Shown here: piece by piece, positions 40,801 to 48,500 of the stretch
Layout: each line of letters begins with the position of its first letter
How positions within the stretch are numbered: the stretch's first letter is position 1
NCBI GenBank assembly: GCA_947579605.1
Contig: OX388316.1
Span: 18,727,290 to 18,791,289 of the forward strand
Direction of reading: 5' to 3'
DNA from: Athripsodes cinereus
Taxonomy: Eukaryota > Arthropoda > Insecta > Trichoptera > Leptoceridae
Length of the DNA: 64,000 bases
Program-made: the position numbers and the translations under genes
The notes under the pieces: model-generated
The model's input: the letters and a program-made list of their open reading frames with translations, nothing else
What the model was told of the DNA's origin: nothing
Databases searched by the model: none

Positions 40801-40892
40801 TGAGTGATACATTGTTTAAGATGAAAGCCTTGCAAGAGAATACCAAGAAAGTGCTTGAAATGGCTTCTCAAACTAATACTTACATTGAATAA
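13824..40892 (+). CDS. Large coiled-coil protein, long isoform (20 coding exons, predicted 2184 aa)
   Basis: I do not recognise the family. Exons: 13824-13928, 21699-21752, 22140-22217, 22404-22484, 22855-22980, 25861-26280, 26604-27188, 27280-27386, 27661-27892, 28457-28584, 31419-31527, 32205-32498, 32972-33145, 34063-34248, 34783-36246, 37067-37174, 37539-37661, 37786-37839, 38663-38719, 38823-40892. All have GT/AG ends and keep frame; nearly all junctions are phase 0. The start MAVAEQLHQMEGQISRLENE is the first Met after an acceptor. Residues 1-150, 400-600 and 676-930 are heptad-like coiled coils (for example QAQLKVSQLEEQLQDLREHA). Residues 149-400 are Ser-rich and basic, with SDSGCTSPE-like phosphorylation motifs. 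About 1180-1212 is a dense cysteine patch (CSCSRSCGC, CYCCGCK). The last 689 residues are Lys/Ser-rich and disordered, ending in a short helix. Two acceptors are AAG rather than YAG (32971, 37066). A cytoskeletal, centrosomal or Golgi scaffold is plausible but is inference. Confidence 0.75.
14250..14520 (+). repeat. Two partial copies of interspersed repeat family B
   Basis: Both 14,250-14,327 and 14,452-14,520 contain AGGACAGCTTGCATGTTT and end in ATATGCCGTGATGGTATA or a close variant. They lie in the first intron of the coiled-coil gene. Confidence 0.7.
16288..16515. repeat. Interspersed repeat family B, two halves in opposite orientation
   Basis: The 5' half (CCGCGGAGTCCCCGCTAAAG) is on the + strand at 16,288-16,338. 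The 3' half (ACCATCACGGCTCATCCTAC) is on the minus strand at 16,360-16,515. The element has either been rearranged or two fragments have landed side by side. It is just downstream of the esterase stop region. Confidence 0.6.
16518..16713. repeat. 48-bp tandem repeat covering the esterase stop codon
   Basis: Three good units start at 16,576, 16,624 and 16,672, each beginning ATGCAAAGTTATGCCAGA and containing CATCGAGACTGTTCCAAAAG. Two more diverged units extend to about 16,518. The unit is 48 bp, a multiple of three. The right-most unit contains the last codons and the TAA stop (complement of 16,680-16,682) of the carboxylesterase gene. The other units repeat that C-terminal sequence and the stop in the 3' UTR. 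Confidence 0.85.
16680..18799 (-). CDS. Carboxylesterase (alpha/beta-hydrolase, type-B), 3 exons, 538 aa
   Basis: Exons on the minus strand are 18799-18665, 18572-17257 and 16845-16680, with GT/AG ends and correct phase. The protein hydrolyses carboxylic esters. The nucleophile elbow GESAGGSS places Ser189. The other triad members are Glu319 (GYTSHEGF) and His439 (KGASHTDELPYLF). The oxyanion-hole motif HGGAY is at 107-111, EDCLYLNVY at 81-89, and the N-terminal FSGIPYAKPPVGELRF matches the family. Full length (538 residues) is normal for insect esterases. No signal peptide or C-terminal HDEL is seen (it starts MSRCQVRVHQGVLEGQV), so a cytosolic alpha-esterase-like enzyme is likely, with a role in detoxification or endogenous ester turnover. 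The gene lies antisense inside the first intron of the coiled-coil gene. The final codons, NFWNSLDDLA and stop, fall in a 48-bp tandem repeat. A possible AATAAA is the complement of 16,508-16,513. Substrate and exact clade cannot be told from sequence. Confidence 0.95.
16934..17062 (-). repeat. Interspersed repeat family B copy inside the esterase intron 2
   Basis: Begins ATACCATCACGGCATATCCC and runs to CTCATCGCTTAATT. It occupies part of the intron between esterase exons 2 and 3, next to a run of TATAC. Confidence 0.75.
19534..19713 (-). mobile_element. tRNA-derived SINE (family D), most complete copy
   Basis: On the minus strand the element starts near CTAGAGTTCGTCGG, has an A-box-like TAGCCTGGAGGTAGAG (complement of 19,684-19,699) and a B box GGTTCGATCCC (complement of 19,646-19,656) at tRNA-like spacing. 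It continues with a CTTTTAGCTTAGTG block and ends in ACCCAGATATATC and a T/A-rich tail. Truncated copies are at 12,521-12,640, 21,886-22,010, 45,030-45,160 and 51,658-51,790. Pol III promoter boxes plus a shared tail are diagnostic of a tRNA-derived SINE. The source tRNA is not resolved. Confidence 0.85.
20142..20282. repeat. 30-bp minisatellite, four perfect units plus a partial one
   Basis: Four identical 30-bp units begin at 20,161, 20,191, 20,221 and 20,251 (TTTAACTCAACTAACTCAAC then AAATCGAAAT). A partial unit lies at 20,142-20,160. The array ends exactly where the LINE tail at 20,283 begins. It lies in intron 1 of the coiled-coil gene. Confidence 0.95.
20283..20418 (+). mobile_element. 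LINE 3' tail (family C), near-identical to 8671-8802
   Basis: Reads GGGTTAGTTGGAAGATATTG and ends TTGTGCAATAAAG with ATT repeats. It matches the 8671 copy at almost every base, suggesting recent activity of its source. Confidence 0.7.
20487..20630 (+). mobile_element. LINE 3' tail (family C), divergent subfamily
   Basis: Starts GGGTTAGTTGGAAGACATCG. It has the inner complementary words CTGTACATTG and CAATGTACAG and an AATAAAATAAATAAATAAAT tail. The stem sequence differs from the 20,283 copy but pairing is kept. Confidence 0.7.
20883..21435. mobile_element. LINE fragment with inverted 5' part (twin-priming-like)
   Basis: Two parts of one reverse-transcriptase tail lie in opposite orientations. 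The minus strand of about 20,883-21,060 encodes RIGAASGPFNNMNKVWKASG, LSIRTKCRLF and LLYGCESWHLTKAQER. The plus strand of about 21,050-21,411 encodes NKCLRRILNVKWYEHVTNDA, RRWSWLGHVLRMPNDSWPKR and a SWKEVTQLAQRRSEWRRLV tail with a stop. The normal order is the first part followed by the second on one strand. It ends in a GAT repeat (21,411-21,435). Located in intron 1 of the coiled-coil gene. Confidence 0.85.
21886..22010 (+). mobile_element. tRNA-derived SINE (family D), 5'-truncated at the B box
   Basis: Begins GTTCGATCCCAGGTGCCGGC and includes CACAAGCTTTTAGCTTAGTG and the tail AACCCAGATATATC. It lies in intron 2 of the coiled-coil gene, between 21,752 and 22,140. Confidence 0.8.
22985..25443. 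other. Intron 5 of the coiled-coil gene, left part
   Basis: About 2.5 kb of intron without a supported exon. It has an ATT microsatellite at about 23,036-23,052 and low-complexity AT-rich sequence. No gene is seen. Confidence 0.5.
25444..25604. mobile_element. MITE, family A, second copy (intronic)
   Basis: The left end is degraded (GGCTCGAAGTCAAAACATAA) and the right end intact (GTGTTTTGACTCAGGCCTC). The inner TIR words ACGTTACGTTTTCG and CGAAAACGTAACGT pair. It lies in intron 5 of the coiled-coil gene. Confidence 0.75.
28277..28370 (+). mobile_element. LINE 3' tail (family C), third subfamily
   Basis: Starts CGGTTAGCTGGAAGATATTG, then a hairpin TTGCCTCCAGGCAA, then AAGCTCGCC and GATCAATAAAGTG with an ATT tail. 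Hairpin bases differ from other copies but still pair. Confidence 0.6.
28618..29670 (-). mobile_element. 5'-truncated LINE with reverse-transcriptase tail (intronic)
   Basis: On the minus strand the frame at about 29,670-29,273 encodes EYIQKKFLRLINYKMGIPIE, RRNMFDVCFLHKLLSGAINS, ELLELIQFHVPTRSTRQSLL and a DIAADSFQKYKSDV tail, then a stop. This is the C-terminal part of a Jockey/CR1-type ORF2 (RR..D..FLHKLL.G.I...ELL..I.F.VP). About 600 bp of AT-rich 3' UTR follows, including GTAAAAGGCTCACGCCGTAT. It ends in TAAATAAATA-type repeats (28,618-28,660). A stop just upstream of EYIQ marks decay or the truncation point. It lies in intron 10 of the coiled-coil gene. Confidence 0.8.
29985..30310. mobile_element. 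Diverged relative of the inverted-repeat element at 60,919
   Basis: Shares CTCGATTGGTGGA, GTTGTCCATGGAC and ATTGAAAGT with the spacer and right arm of the 60,919-61,350 element. It also shares TTCTCACTTC, CCGATTAGATTTT and a GTGGAAAAAACCACCGC piece. The arms are no longer complete. Intronic. Confidence 0.6.
31080..31380 (+). promoter_or_regulatory. CpG-rich block with E2F-, E-box- and CCAAT-like sites inside the coiled-coil gene
   Basis: In an otherwise AT-rich intron, this 300-bp block is rich in CG dinucleotides. It holds the palindrome TCACGTGA (31,161-31,168), a CCAAT-type palindrome ATTGGACCAAT (31,251-31,261) and TTTGGCGGGAA (31,277-31,287), which matches the E2F consensus. It also has two copies of CGCACCGGTGCG (31,311-31,322 and 31,355-31,366). 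It lies just upstream of exon 11 (31,419), which contains an in-frame ATG at about 31,470 (K-M-S-G-I-G-P). That would permit a shorter N-terminal isoform. It could instead be a transposable-element relic. Confidence 0.35.
33476..33725 (+). pseudogene. LINE reverse-transcriptase tail, second copy of the 20,883 family (intronic)
   Basis: Nucleotides are closely similar to 21,165-21,425 (for example GTTGGCCAAAGAGAGCACTG, and CTCTGAATGGAGGAGGCTG). Several frame-breaking changes and a small deletion are present. It ends in GATTGATTGATT instead of GAT repeats. Dead relic in intron 13. Confidence 0.8.
36247..37066. other. Intron 15 of the coiled-coil gene
   Basis: 820 bp of AT-rich intron after the donor at 36,247. 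I see no repeat family and no additional exon in it. Confidence 0.5.
38009..38537. mobile_element. Non-autonomous hAT element with perfect 8-bp target duplication
   Basis: Bounded by CAGTGGCGTGCC (38,009) and GTCCCGCCACTG (to 38,537). It is flanked on both sides by the exact 8-bp duplication CCAATTAG (38,001-38,008 and 38,538-38,545). CAGTG-type ends and 8-bp duplications are hallmarks of the hAT superfamily. No transposase is encoded. It contains a nested fragment of repeat family B (38,283-38,365). It lies in the intron between exons 37,786-37,839 and 38,663-38,719 of the coiled-coil gene. Confidence 0.9.
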
Positions 40893-41173
40893 GGTAAACG
40901 TTGCCATAACATATTTTCCCTTTTCTCTTATTTCTAAATACCTGACTGGTTTTAAATTTTGAGGGAAGGATTTTTAATCTTGACCTATTAACATTTCTAT
41001 TTCATCTAGATATTTAATGATGTCAAATGAGTTATATTTATTGCCTGTCTACTATCTTTGTAAGATTTTATTCCTAAGTGTTTTAATTATTAGGACATAA
41101 ATTGTTAGTGTCATTGACTGTTGTTGAGTTGATATATTTATGTCTTAATTATTAATGATTTATTCTCTTTCAG

Positions 41174-41623
41174 ATACAAGACACATCTTTAGCCAGAGAA
41201 CTAGAGTTGTCAAGTCCGTCCAAGACCACTTCTAAACAATCTCCAATACCTGCTCCTCGTAAGAACACCAATAGCGGCATCAAGAGGTATCACTCATTGA
41301 CAGAATCTGTGGGACATTTTGAATGCGAGTCTCTGCCACCTATTATGAGTCAGTCAGATGATGCAGCCAGTTATAACACTGCTTCAGCTAAGGAATTGAT
41401 AGCGAGCTTTAACAGTATAAACGGAGCTGTAAAACCAGAACAGGATAAAAGCATTTACAAAAATGTTGCACAACCAAAGTCAATAGGAAGTTTTGTCTTT
41501 GATAGGGTCACTAAACTTACCAACGGACTGTCAAACGCGAGAATCATGGGTCTTAAGAGATCTGTATCCATGGTAGCGGATAGTAAAACCCCTTCCCCTG
41601 CAACATTTTATGCATATTTATAG
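41174..41623 (+). CDS. Alternative C-terminal exon of the coiled-coil gene (149 aa plus stop)
   Basis: After the acceptor CTTTCAG the exon reads, in phase 0, IQDTSLARELELSSPSKTTS, then IPAPRKNTNSGIKRYHSLTE, RVTKLTNGLSNARIMGLKRS and TPSPATFYAYL with a stop. It fits the same Ser/Lys-rich style as the rest of the gene. Because the exon ending at 40,892 has its own stop, this exon can only be translated when that exon is skipped. The donor would then be 38,719, or another phase-0 donor such as 36,246. Joined to 38,719 it gives a 1644-residue isoform. An AATAAA lies at 41,906-41,911. If exon 20 is included, this exon would be 3' UTR. Confidence 0.65.
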   Translation: MQDTSLARELELSSPSKTTSKQSPIPAPRKNTNSGIKRYHSLTESVGHFECESLPPIMSQSDDAASYNTASAKELIASFNSINGAVKPEQDKSIYKNVAQPKSIGSFVFDRVTKLTNGLSNARIMGLKRSVSMVADSKTPSPATFYAYL

Positions 41624-41911
41624 TTTTGTCCCTCTCCTTTGTGACCAGTAATATTATATTATAAAATGTTGTTTGTTGTATAAATGTTTTACAATTTTAT
41701 GTTGTTATGTCTTTACAGTGCCAATTTGATTATGTTATGTTATATTTTAAAATAATGTCCATATGTACAATTATTAAATAATGCATAGTCTTATATTAAA
41801 TACCTAACGATAATATTATTTTATTTGCGTAATAAGAAATTAAGTTTTATGCATGTCCATGAATATTTTTAAATTATTATGTTTATATTATATTTTACCC
41901 CTGACAATAAA

Positions 41912-42858
41912 TTTTATCGACTTTTATACGGTCAAAATCTTTTATTTGAAAACCTTGCTAATCACTGTATTAATGGATGCAGAGGAATAATGCCATTAAT
42001 TCACTACACTTGTAAGCGAAATTTGTGCTTTCTGTCGGTGTGCTCCACAAACTAATTTGACAGTTTCAAATTTTTACAAATTTGTATGGGATCGTTTTGG
42101 TTGTCTATTAGATTGTGTTGATCACAATTAAGCTTTGAATGGTTTAATTTTTTTTCATAATTCTCATCATTATGAAGATTTCCTAAGAATGATGTATTTA
42201 AGAAAAAATGGTCAAAATACATGAGATATGTGCGTGCACCATATATTTGAGAAAACAATATAGTTTTATTCAAGGATCTTATTTTTGCTTTTTGTAAATA
42301 TATTATGATATATTTTTGTAGATATCATCACAACACCATCCACAAATGGGATAGCCAGTGTACTTATTGCGAGTAATGAAAATATAAGTCATCATGAAAA
42401 AAAGATGTAATGTGAAACTTAAGAAGATATTTTCAGGCTATGTATATTGATGTTATACTTTTTTGTATGGAAAATCACCACAAAATTCGATAGTTGGAGG
42501 GCAAACATCAGATGATCTCACACTTTATAAATGTGTTGAAAATTTGTTATGTAGGTAGGTTTTTGTAATATAAAAAGTATTTTTAGGAAAAAAGCAAGGA
42601 TTAATGAGTTCTTCAAAGGTTCTGGCTAAAAATGATTTCACAAATAGCTTTTTTACTGGCAAATAACATGATCTGTAATTTCGATTCCATTTTTGAAAAA
42701 TTATTTGATATGATATGAATTTTGAAATATTTTATCAATATTAAATTAAAATTCATGTGTAATTGACAAACTGCATATTTTTCAAATGGAAAGTGATTAA
42801 AATTTAATAATTCAATAATTATTTAGTCAATTGTTGGTTTTTAAAATTATTAAGTAAA
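41912..42858. other. Intergenic, AT-rich
   Basis: No gene seen. A small relic of repeat family B (CACCATCCACAAATGGGATA, about 42,330-42,358) is the only recognisable part. Confidence 0.45.
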
Positions 42859-44646
42859 ATGAGTTTTGTTCCTTCAGTTTTGAGTCCCTATGAGGTTAAG
42901 TCGTGTCTTGGGAAGAAATTAGGGTTCGATAAAATCATATCCGTTATGAAAGAAGATCTAAGAAAATCACCATTATTGAAGAAATATGGAATGAGTGATT
43001 ATCCAACACTCTATTTAGACTGTCAAAATAATTGTGATGAGCGATATAATATTCTTCAAAACATATTTAAAAGTGCCCTAGAGAATATTGAAAAGAATTT
43101 GAGATATGATAACTATCTAAATGCATCCAACATAATCTTAACTGATGACAAAGCTTCTAATGTACATGGGAAAAAGGATAATAAGGAAAATAAAATGACC
43201 AGTACAAATAACACAAAACCATCTGAAAATAAAGCTTGTGAAACAACTCGTGGCTCAATAGTATCGATGTTTGGTTTTGGTTCAAAAGCAAGTCAAGATG
43301 GATCATCTCATACAAAGAAAAAGTGTGAGTGTAAAGAGAAATATGAAAAACAGCAACAACAAAAAATGCACTACAACTCTCCTGTTTGCAGTGAGCATAA
43401 GTATAGATATGAAAGAGAACATTCAGATGATATCAGAGGATGCCATTGTACTAGAGGGCATGAGGCTAAACAGGGGAAGATATTAACCAGGAAAAGAGAC
43501 CTCTCTAAATTCAAAAATAATGAATTGTGTAAATGTTGTAAACAACTTATATCAAACAATGATAGATCTGTACAAGATTCAACCACTAAAGAAAATTTAT
43601 CCACACATAAAGCAATTTTACAATCTGTGAAAAAATCATCGGAAAAATTGAATAAAATATGTGATAAAACAGTTTGTAAATATGGGGCAATGCTTTCCAT
43701 ATCTGATACAGATATTGTGTCGAAACATGAAAATAAAAGTCAAAGAAAGGAAAAGACCAATGATAAAGGTACAACTTGCAGTATTACAACTTCTAAAGAA
43801 GATTGCCTAGAGAAAAATGTGGTATCTAAAGATAAGATTGTAACTAAGGAAAGTAAAGGGACAATGTGTGTATCTACTGTTGAAAAAGGTACTATGTATG
43901 ATAGTGACTTGAAGATCACTAAATCCAAAGATCAATTGGATACTAAAACAAAAGTCGGTAAGAAAAAAGGAGCTAAGACTGTTAAAATTGAGAGTGATGT
44001 AAATGATGTTTCTGAAAACAAAACAGATGATGATATAGTAGGTAACATGGAAGCCGATTATAATGATGAAAATATTAAAACAACAGATGAAAATATAGAG
44101 AACCGTGATCTAACTGAGAGCATAATGGATATTAAAAGTAAGACAGAGAACGTTTTGGATACAAAAGCAGATATTGTTTTGGAAAGCAAAAGTAAAACAG
44201 AAAGTATTGTCGATAGTAAAAGTAAAACAGATTTTGATTCAGATTGCAAAATTAAATCACAGAATATTGAGGATAGTAAATATGAAACGTCTGGCATTTT
44301 GGATAACAAAAACATTTCAAATGTCAACTTGAAGGCTGATGTTGTTGAAGAATTACATTCTGCCAATATTGTAGAAACAAAAGCAACTGCTGACATGATC
44401 TTCCGCAATGTTCGTTGCTCTATCGATTTGGAAGAATTTGAAACCCAATTAAGGGAGCAATTAAAGCCTTATGTACCAGATTGTGATTGTGAATATCATC
44501 GAAAACTCAAAGATGATGGATTGACCTCAAAAAGTTTTGATAATTTCATTGAACAACTTTTAGAAAAACTTCCTTCTTGTGATGACTGTGTAGAGGAACC
44601 GGGAGAAATCTGCAAGTTGTGCGAAGTGTGTCCTATAAACGAATAA
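42859..44646 (+). CDS. Unrecognised intronless ORF, 595 aa, Lys/Ser-rich with CxC motifs
   Basis: The ORF is open for 595 codons in AT-rich DNA, which is most unlikely by chance. It starts MSFVPSVLSPYEVKSCLGKK after an AT-rich leader and an AATAAA follows at 44,701-44,706. The first 95 residues look globular (LGFDKIISVMKEDLRKSPLL). The middle is hydrophilic and probably disordered, with degenerate repeats such as ESKSKTESIVDSKSKTDFDS. Short cysteine motifs recur: KKCECKEKY, GCHCTRGH, ELCKCCKQL, CDCEYHRKL and a C-terminal SCDDCVEEPGEICKLCEVCP. The last 60 residues have a helix-like IDLEEFETQLREQLKPYVPD. I do not recognise a family. It could be a lineage-specific gene, a retrogene, or an exon of the neighbouring coiled-coil gene. 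Confidence 0.7.
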   Translation: MSFVPSVLSPYEVKSCLGKKLGFDKIISVMKEDLRKSPLLKKYGMSDYPTLYLDCQNNCDERYNILQNIFKSALENIEKNLRYDNYLNASNIILTDDKASNVHGKKDNKENKMTSTNNTKPSENKACETTRGSIVSMFGFGSKASQDGSSHTKKKCECKEKYEKQQQQKMHYNSPVCSEHKYRYEREHSDDIRGCHCTRGHEAKQGKILTRKRDLSKFKNNELCKCCKQLISNNDRSVQDSTTKENLSTHKAILQSVKKSSEKLNKICDKTVCKYGAMLSISDTDIVSKHENKSQRKEKTNDKGTTCSITTSKEDCLEKNVVSKDKIVTKESKGTMCVSTVEKGTMYDSDLKITKSKDQLDTKTKVGKKKGAKTVKIESDVNDVSENKTDDDIVGNMEADYNDENIKTTDENIENRDLTESIMDIKSKTENVLDTKADIVLESKSKTESIVDSKSKTDFDSDCKIKSQNIEDSKYETSGILDNKNISNVNLKADVVEELHSANIVETKATADMIFRNVRCSIDLEEFETQLREQLKPYVPDCDCEYHRKLKDDGLTSKSFDNFIEQLLEKLPSCDDCVEEPGEICKLCEVCPINE

Positions 44647-45029
44647 GTCTTCAAGTTAATTGTCAAAATATTATACTAAATCTGTCATACCTAAGATAAC
44701 AATAAATTTATTTGATTGATTTTCACTATAGCTTTTTCATGATATATAATATATTGATTGATTGTTGTAAAATATGTTTAAGCCTTACTAATAATGTAAA
44801 AGGCTAAAAGCCGTTGATGATAGAAATATATAAATGAATAAATAAAATAAGTAGACAGCATAGTTATTTATAATTAATTCAACATGAACTTCCACCAAGA
44901 ACCGTCGGTTGAAAATATCAACTTTATATAGTTATTATAACATTAAATGTTCTCTGAGGTACATTTTAATTATTAAAACATCTCAAGTTATGTCACTTGT
45001 GGTGTTTACAGTGGAGATGAACTCTTGTT

Positions 45030-45160
45030 CGGTATGCGGTTTGATCCCTGGTGCCAGCAAATTCCCCTTTCTCGGTACAAGCTTTTAGCTTACTAACTGT
45101 GAAAGGTGTATAGAGTTGTATTTGGGTTTATGACAAAAACCCAGATACATTTAAAAATAA
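45030..45160 (+). mobile_element. tRNA-derived SINE (family D), partial copy
   Basis: Has a degraded B box (GGTTTGATCCC), the CAAGCTTTTAGCTTACTA block and a tail TGACAAAAACCCAGATACAT. Confidence 0.75.
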
Positions 45161-45374
45161 TTATACCCCTACACCTAGTTCTTAAGTAGGCACTTCTTTA
45201 GCTTACATAACATTTTTTTTTAAATTACCTTTGATTTATGTCATTAGCTTAGTCTACGCCAAACCTGCCAACGAATGAACGAATCGGAAGTTCTCATTTC
45301 ACCTATAGATTTTTTTTTCTTTATATTAACAAATAGAAGAAGAAAGATAATAATATTTGTTTGTTCATTCACAG

Positions 45375-45485
45375 TCCAGTCTGGACTCATCTATTGATGG
45401 ACTCAATAAAAAAGAAAATGCCGTGTGTAGAATAAAATTATTGTACATAGTTCTTATCTTCTACTTAATAAAAAAAGTACTTTAA
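45375..45485 (+). CDS. Possible terminal exon with a short hydrophobic tail (uncertain)
   Basis: After an acceptor-like TTCATTCACAG the sequence reads in phase 0 SSLDSSIDGLNKKENAVCRI followed by KLLYIVLIFYLIKKVL and a TAA stop (45,483-45,485). The hydrophobic run with flanking lysines looks like a tail anchor, and phase 0 would fit donors of the coiled-coil gene. No donor can be tied to it from sequence, and it may be a chance reading in an AT-rich stretch. Confidence 0.2.
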   Translation, partial: SSLDSSIDGLNKKENAVCRIKLLYIVLIFYLIKKVL

Positions 45486-45570
45486 TATTTTAGAGATAAT
45501 AGCAACTCAAAAACATCTGATAAGTGAACATTCCATTTTCATGGAAATGACAATTATTTGATTTCCAATT

Positions 45571-48500
45571 TTGAATGTGACATTCAGTAAAGATAAAAAT
45601 GTAAATATTGACACAAAAATCACAGAAATGAGCAAAAGAAAAGCTATAAACAGGAAAAAGAAGTGTGTCTGTCTTCCAGAAAACGCAAAAATTGTGTCAT
45701 TCGCCTCAGAAATCAATCAATTTAGAAAAGCTGGGTACGTGTGTGATGGAGTAGTGCAATGTTCAGATCAGAAGAGTGTGAAAATACATCGATTAATACT
45801 TTCAACTGTCAGTCCTTACTTCAAAGCTGTCTTTACAAATAGTTTAAACCCTCATGAGTCCGAACGAACAGAAACAGTTGTAGAAATAGATAGTTATTTT
45901 TTCAATCTTTTGCTTGACTTTGCATACACAGGAAATTGTCAAATAACTAATGAAAACGTTCATGATCTTTTAATATCCGCTGACAGATATCAAGTTGTAG
46001 GTCTCGTTGATTTGTCTTGTCAATACTTGATTACAAACTTAAATGTTAAAAATTGTTTCAATATATTGTGTTTTTCCAAACAATACTTTTGTAAAAAGTT
46101 GGAAAATGCAACAAAAGCATACGTTCGTCAAAATTTTATGAAAATATTTGAAACATGTCCCATAGAATTCTATAAATTAAATATAGAAGAAGTGATTGAA
46201 GTGTTGAGTGATGATGAACTCAATGTTAGGAATGAAACTGTAGTATTGAAAGCAATTCAATCTTGGATAAAGTATGATCATGATGATAGGCATAAGTTTG
46301 TGTCACAACTCATAAAATGTATAAGATTCTATCAGAAACATCAAAATTACAATATTTTGAAGAGATTGAGGAAGTGGAAACTTTTTGATGAATGTCAGGT
46401 GTGTATAGAATTATCAATTCAAAACTTGTTATATTTCCGTTGTTTGCTTCCATTTGCTCTATTAATCATTTTCAAGAATTTTGCTACACATGCCTAACAA
46501 TTACCTACTCCACCTTAACAATACAAACTTATTGCTTTCTATGAAGTATGGGTTTATTACAGGCTCAGATTACTGTAAATATCTGTCCTAGAGAATCATT
46601 TTTGTACATATCAGTTTTCTTACATCTTCTCTTCTAAAAATTTTATGATAAATGACCATGTTGTTCTAAACAATTTACACAATTCTAAAGAAGTCCAGAC
46701 TTCTATAGGTATGTATTATGTCTACTACACTAACAGAAATTTAGTAAAAGTGAAAAAAAAAATATTTTGGTCTTCAGTCGCTGAATATTCCCAGAATATG
46801 GCCCAGCTACAAATAAAAATATCACAGAAATAAACAGTAACACCTCACAAGAAATCATAATTATTTATTTGCCTATTTTTTGAGAATATTTCTTTTAGGA
46901 TTATGAATATGTGAATCACATGGTGCTGGGTGAATGTACTCTGATGAAATACACTGTAGAAGGAATACAGAACCGCCCCAGGATCCCATATGATGTTCTG
47001 TTTGCTATCGGAGGCTGGGATTCTGGAAGTCCTACAAATCTAATTGAAACATACGATATCAGGTGAAAATAAATAAATATATATTTCTCTTGAATTTTGT
47101 GCTGTGAGTAAAAATGAGTGGAATAAAAAAATATGAAGAAATGTTCATTTAACCATTGCATTAATTTTTGAGAAGAGAGGGTGGAACAGGTCAAATATTC
47201 AGAGTAATTTGCTATTGTATCCATTTTCAACAATATCTTCTTAGAAACTAAAAAATCTAGTAGACAAAAAACATGCACCAAACTTTCCCAAAATGTGTCA
47301 ATATAGTGCCTTATTTGTGCCATTGTCGTTCCATAATTGCTGGTTTCATTTATGTATTCCTCAGACACTTACATTTGAAATTGAGTATACTTAATTTCTT
47401 AGTGTTGGTTGAATGTTAGAACTCTTAAAATTTACCATAAAACAATAATAATTGTTTTTGAATACGGTATTGCAGAGCTGATAAATGGTTTGTAATGGGC
47501 CACATAGACAATTACTCACCAAGATCCTATCACGGGGTGTGTTGCTTGGATAAGAAAATCTATGTAATTGGAGGCTTTGATGGTAACAGACACTTTAATA
47601 CAGTACAGTGCTATGATCCTGTCACCAAGAGTTGGGGGTACAAGGCCTGCATGTACCAAGTCAGATGCTTTGTCAGTGTTGCCGTCTTGGGTAAGACATG
47701 CCTACTTTAAAAACTGAAATCAAAACAAATAATTTTCATTGCTTTAGCAAGTTCGCAAAATAATTATTGGCTGATATATAACACACTGAATATTATTTTA
47801 GACAATATCAAGTAAAATTTGGCTTTTGATTTGGTGTCTTGAAATGATTTTTTTTTCACATGCTAGGAATATTTTAAGTAAAATAATCTAATATTATTTG
47901 TTCATCATTCTCCTCTTTTGGATACTAGATAACAAAATCTATGCATTGGGTGGATTCAATGGTATGTCTAGACTATCTTCCGCAGAACGTTACTGTCCAG
48001 TGCAGAATCAATGGGAACTTATTGCATCCATGAATAAGCAAAGGTCAGATGCAGGCGCGACATCAATAGATGGGAAGGTATTTGAAATTAATCCACAAGT
48101 TTTTCTCATTGCAAACAGTTCATTAGTGGTTTTTTTACATTTATCAATATCCTTGAGTTATATTTTAAAATAATTAATATTGTTTGACTAATAATAAAAT
48201 TGTTCTCACTCATTTACTCAAAAATCCCCATATTTTTATTGCTAGATATCACTCCTGTATATTTGTCACAACACAGCTCTACGGCTATTGTGGAAGACAA
48301 TTTTTTGATTATGTTAAGTTCTAGGTACTATGTAATTATGAAAATGTAAAGGGAAACATTATTTCAATAAAGATTATTATTGTTGTCTGCAGCTTGCTCA
48401 TCTCTTTTTATCCATCCCTTTTTGTCACCATTCATTTTTATTCCTGCAAAACTTGCGAGTTTTAATCAACTTGGAAATGTTAAATTTTCTAGAGTTTGCT

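Noticed and set aside
47895..48173. 91-codon ORF read as a stand-alone gene
   Set aside because: Its conserved part is exon 4 of the KLHL10-type gene (47,929-48,077). The rest is intron translation.
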